Shown: piece after piece, positions 59,914 through 64,000 of the stretch
Position numbering within the stretch: position 1 is the first letter of the stretch
Layout: each line of letters begins with the position of its first letter
Source of the DNA: Bryoerythrophyllum caledonicum
Lineage: Eukaryota > Streptophyta > Bryopsida > Pottiales > Pottiaceae
Assembly (NCBI GenBank): GCA_963971425.1
Contig: OZ020525.1
Span: forward strand, 14,452,187 to 14,516,186
Direction: 5' to 3'
Length of the DNA stretch: 64,000 bases
The notes under the pieces: model-generated
What the model was told of the DNA's origin: nothing
The model's database searches: none
What the model saw: the letters and a program-made list of their open reading frames with translations, nothing else
Position numbers and translations under genes: made by a program

Positions 59914-62900
59914 TCAAGACAGATCTGAATCGGGATCATAGTGTTGAGATGTAATCGCAGTCTCACTGCTTTCTCGAATAACAGGCTGAATGGTGACAGA
60001 ACATGTATCCTCTTCCTGTTCAGTGTGCTCCAATCCTGCCGTGATGTCCACCTGGTAAAAACTCATCAATATCATTCAGTTCTCTAATAAGAATATCGAA
60101 TTGGCTGTAGTCAAGCAAATTCAATATCAAATTCATGACACCTGAAGCTGTTCTTGGGAAAATATATCTGTAGGAGTATGTGGCTCAACCGGATCCTGAA
60201 TGCTGTTCTGCTCTTGCCCAACTTGTAAAACTGTTATCTTCTTCTCTTGCTCCATCTCTCGCAGCGTCACCTGAGTTGAATTCCAGTCACAGAATGTTCA
60301 GCATTTTTCTGGAGGAATGGTTTTTTCCATCACTTCAAACGAGAAATTAGACCTGAACAAACGCACCAGCTTGTGCGGAAATGCAGTTGAGTGATCCTTT
60401 AATTCAATGCGCTCCAGCAACTGCCTTGTCTCATCCAGAAGCTCATGGATATTAGCATCCGTGATCTCTGTGGAATCATGGAACTTCTTGTCCAAACCAT
60501 TGGGTTTTTCCACCAGCTGCAGATTCCAATCGGACTTTAGGTCCTCGCGAACTGGACGGAGTGAATCAGCGAGTGAGAGGATGGAGACCTGGGTGTCGCT
60601 GGTACTGCATTCGTCTGTCACGAGGTTGTTCAGTTGAACCAGTGCATGTTGGTACTCCTCGGCAAGTCGGTCATTTCTGGTGTTCGCCACATCGAGTTTC
60701 AGCTGCATGGCGCTTGAAGTCGTCACCAGCTGCTTCACTTCACGGGTCAGCCTTTGAAGCTCCCTGGTCATCTCCTGCTTCTCAGCAACTGCACTGTTGG
60801 TGAGTTCGCGCAGCTCTTCTCTCAGTTTCACCACCTCAGTATCCAGGGTTTTCTTCTCGGTCGCCGTTGCTGTGGATTGCTGCTGCAGCTCGTTTCGTAA
60901 CCGCGAAATTTCCGTGATGAGCTTCAGTTTCTCGTTTGCTGCTGTCTCCACTGCCGCTCTTAGCTTGTTGTTCAGCAGTTGGACCTGAAGACATGACCTC
61001 TTCAAGTGTCATCTTGACTGTGTTACAATATGGCTCGTACGCTTCGTGGTCGATTTTAAGTGATAATTCACACTGTGGCATGAAGTTATCAACCTCCTCA
61101 TTCAGAAGTTGTTTTTCCGATGCTGAAGTCGTCAGGTCTCGTTGAATCTCATTCGTAAGCCTTTGGATTTCTACCCTCATGCTTTTCCTGTCATTCTGGG
61201 CTGTGTCTTGGGAATTTCTCAGCTTGAGTGTGAGTTGCTCAACCTGTGCACTCATGTAAGAATCGCATGCATCAAGACCTTTGTAAAAGCCTCTCTTGGT
61301 CACAATAACCACAGCCTGGATCCATTTACCTCGTCACGGATTTCTTGCTTCTCCGCAGCAGCAGACTCTGTGACTTCTCTGAGCTCGTCGTTTAGTTTTT
61401 GAACTTCTTTGACGAGCTCTCGCTTCTCTCCGGCGGCGGCAACGGACAGGTCTCGCCACTGACTGGTGACCCGTTCCACTTCCTGAATCATTTCTTGCTT
61501 CTCAGATACCGCAATTTTACAAGCTTGCTTCAGGTCTGTGTCAAGCTGCTGGATCTGTTGGTTTGCTTGAGCCAAAGTACACCTGTGTCGGATTCCAAGT
61601 ATGTAATATTGTCGGATTGCACTTCCATTATATTTACCCCATTGTAGAGTTTGTTGTATAATCACCCAAAGAATCTACCCTTTGATTGAGAACGGAAGGG
61701 CTTGGTGGTCTATGCACTCGCGTTGGATACAGTTTTAACCGCCTACTACCAACTTAGCTACCATCAAAGCTACCATTTTCTTCTTTGAGCTGATTGTAGG
61801 AATTTAGAACTATTTAGAGCTGAATTTGATGACCTGAAATGGCAAAAGTGGTCCAAACTCTTGGTAACTCCAAATTATATTTACCAATTTATTAAGGTGG
61901 CCTACACCATCAGCATCAGGTTTTGAGGTTGACAAGCAGCCGGAACTCCAGCAGAAAATAATCGTCGATAATACACTAGCAATGGATCTATGACTTGAAC
62001 CATCTTCACAAACCGTACCTGAGGCTTTCCCTGTCGTTCCAACACCTCTCGTAATTCTCATGGCTTTTGTGCAGCTTCTCATAAATCAGCATCAAAACAT
62101 GGTCCCTGGCCTTCCTTCTGTCTGCCGGGATAGACAGAAGCTCTCTATACCTTCATTCCAGAACATTGTATTCAAAACATACGTTCACTAGATTCAAGTG
62201 CTGAGTTGATTCTAACAGGACAGATGACTTCTACCCCAAACTTCATGCTTACAGAGGCTGACCGACGGTAATGTCATGGGAGAACAGCTCTTGGAGGAGC
62301 CTCAGCAGATCTTCACACACTGCACTTCCAGCCTCTTCCTGTGCCCACCAGCACAAAATTAGCCTATTCATTACATCATGGAAACAATCCTCACCATTTG
62401 GCAACATATCACATCGTGAGAATTACCCCAGTGCAGCTCCGCAACCGCTGCTTCAGACGAGCCACTTTGTCCTCCAATCTGTGCCAAACACCATGAACAA
62501 TCGTAAACAAAAACATCATCTTACGAGTCTAGAATATCAACTCAGCAAAACACTTACTGTTCGACATGAGACTTGTAGTCCAGTTCCTGGATCTTCCTGT
62601 CCTGCAAGACGGTGGTTTTCTCCACCTCCAGAGTGGCCACCAACGCCCTCTGCTCCGCCAACTGTTTCGACACCTTCTCCAGCTCCTCACGCAACAATCC
62701 TAAACCGAGGATCACGAAGCGAAGGATTCAGAAACGGCAAGGAAACCCTGATGAAAACTTGGTGAGGAGGTCTCTTACTGGAGCCTGTTTCATTGAATTG
62801 CCTGTGCGATTCTCTTCTCGTAGACGGCAGTGCAAGGATTCGTGTTCTCCCGGGAGAATCTTCCAGAGAGTCCTGAGTGCACGACAAACACATGAGCTAG

Positions 62901-63222
62901 CGTGATCGGAGGAAAATTAGCTGTAGGCTTTGTTTTAGGGCTTACAGTGTACCCGCGAGTGCGAGGGGACCAGAGCTGCAGCTGCTGCCCATCGTCATCT
63001 CCACCTTCAGTATTCTACAGCATACCATCAGAAACCCTAAACCGCTTACATGGGATGGGCATCCAGCAAAGCGAGAAGATCAGGGATGTTAAATGTCTTT
63101 TCAACCAATAACATCGACATACACTCTGTGTTTCGGGTTTCAAGAGGCGGGTGAAACGAGGAGCGAGAGCTAACCAGCTGAAGCTCCCGAATGAGACGCT
63201 CAATGCTCTTCACAGCCCTCAT
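59914..63222 (-). CDS. Coiled-coil protein with 25-residue repeats
   Basis: Minus-strand exons in order: 63222-63175, 62984-62946, 62872-62779, 62699-62558, 62478-62427, 62338-62253, 62117-62019, 61582-61330, 61243-61094, 60984 to 60334 (or 60367), 60270-60142, 60051-59914. Phases close to about 626 residues with a final TGA. The N-terminal third is mixed helices (LREELEKVSKQLAEQ). From 61504 to about 60740 eight consecutive units of exactly 25 residues follow, of the form EKQxLxxEVxxLxxELxxLTxSAxA; the register continues across two exon joins. The C-terminal part is acidic. It is probably a rod-like structural or tethering protein; the family is unknown to me. The start Met at 63222 and the second exon's left edge are the least certain parts. 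Confidence 0.8.
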
Positions 63223-63426
63223 TCCTTCAACCTCTTCTCCAACTCTAGCCAGCAGTTGACGAATAATGTGCAAACCCGAACTGATCGATGGATTGGAGTT
63301 GTGAGTGGAGCGCGGTGGAAGAGAGAGGAGCAGCAGCGGAGAGTCGTTAGAGGACCACTTTGTAACGGTAAACGGTCGGTGTGTCCGCGTGAGCGGACAG
63401 TGTCTGGAGGTTGCCAGTATGAACGG

Positions 63427-63771
63427 GGTTAAGGTAAGGCTCCCCATAACCAACAAAAACCCATAGCCAACGCCTATAAAATTGGGGTATATCCAACCCT
63501 CTTCCATCCCATTACCACCAACTCAGCTCCAAATGGAGGTTTGCTATTAGTCAAGACCCTTACTTTTGGTCGTTGGTTATGGGGGTACCTACTGCTGGCC
63601 ACCCATTAAACATGGCTGCACAGTTTTCAGTTTTCATCGGAAAAATATGAAATCACTTGGGTTGGAATTTTAATTCTATTGGCTATCACTAAAAAATAAT
63701 AGTATAATTATCTCCTCTCTCCATATATGCACATTCCTTAACTTGTTGGTTTTAGGGGGGCTTACCTTACC
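63427..63771 (+). repeat. MITE-like repeat A, copy 3, with terminal inverted repeats
   Basis: The left end GGTTAAGGTAAGGCTCCCC (63427-63445) is inverted at the right end GGGGGGCTTACCTTACC (63755-63771) with a few mismatches. The length is 345 bp with no coding capacity, as expected for a non-autonomous DNA transposon. It lies about 200 bases upstream of the coiled-coil gene start, and homologous copies are at 20.8 and 45.5 kb. Confidence 0.8.
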
Positions 63772-63867
63772 ATGTGACCGGACCGACCCAAGTGTACTCG
63801 TTTATGTCACCTTCTTTAATGTATTACAACTTCTTTTTCTAAAGAATGTCTTCAAAATTGTGATTTT

Positions 63868-64000
63868 AACCCTTAAACGTTAGGAGGTGCCGCTGGTGGC
63901 TACAATATTCTACACGTATAATGTTGTATTTGAACATGATAAGGTTGAGATATTGAATTGACCTCCAAATGAAAGATGTTAGTTGAAGAATTTTCAATAT
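63868..64000 (+). repeat. Dispersed repeat B, copy 3 (to window edge)
   Basis: Matches the reverse complement of 35673-35812 nearly throughout and part of 45004-45090. Confidence 0.85.

Overview
This window looks like nuclear DNA of a streptophyte, most likely a land plant outside the flowering plants; I cannot name the species. The evidence is host genes split by short GT-AG introns, an SRT1-type sirtuin, a ribosomal protein S23 of plant length and sequence, a mitochondrial glycine cleavage H protein, plant telomere-type TTTAGGG motifs near genes, and a Ty3-like LTR element with a plant-style primer binding site. Translated ORFs on the repeat-rich left side are mostly transposon remnants.

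Positions 1-33,000 are dominated by mobile DNA. On the minus strand there is an ORF1 remnant of a LINE (283-2159) and a fragment of a LINE ORF2 (5829-6595), with minisatellites and a 348-bp tandem duplication between them. A 10.2-kb LINE on the plus strand (9658-19838) is flanked by a perfect 13-bp target-site duplication. It carries ORF1, a degenerate 2A-like motif, an AP-type endonuclease, reverse transcriptase, RNase H and a C-terminal zinc knuckle plus restriction-like endonuclease domain. This dual-endonuclease layout recalls the RandI/Dualen group described from green algae. At least three more copies of its 3' end lie in the window. Next come MITE-like and other dispersed repeats, a 200-base assembly gap inside a minisatellite (22760-22959), a decayed reading-frame block with TAG stops (23.3-27.9 kb) split by a 765-bp LTR with a gag start, and a decayed Mutator-like transposase (28.5-31.5 kb, minus).

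Positions 33,000-64,000 hold six host genes. They are a small single-exon protein (33155-33565), a 21-exon unidentified 1250-residue protein (34405-41544), the glycine cleavage H protein (42691-43677), RPS23 (46286-47725), an SRT1/SIRT6-like sirtuin (49707-53666), a two-membrane-span acidic protein (54994-58440) and, on the minus strand, a coiled-coil protein made of exact 25-residue repeats (59914-63222), making seven in all. Splice sites were read by eye and checked by keeping reading phase through every junction. The genes have no evident shared pathway; they look like ordinary plant housekeeping and orphan genes separated by small repeats.
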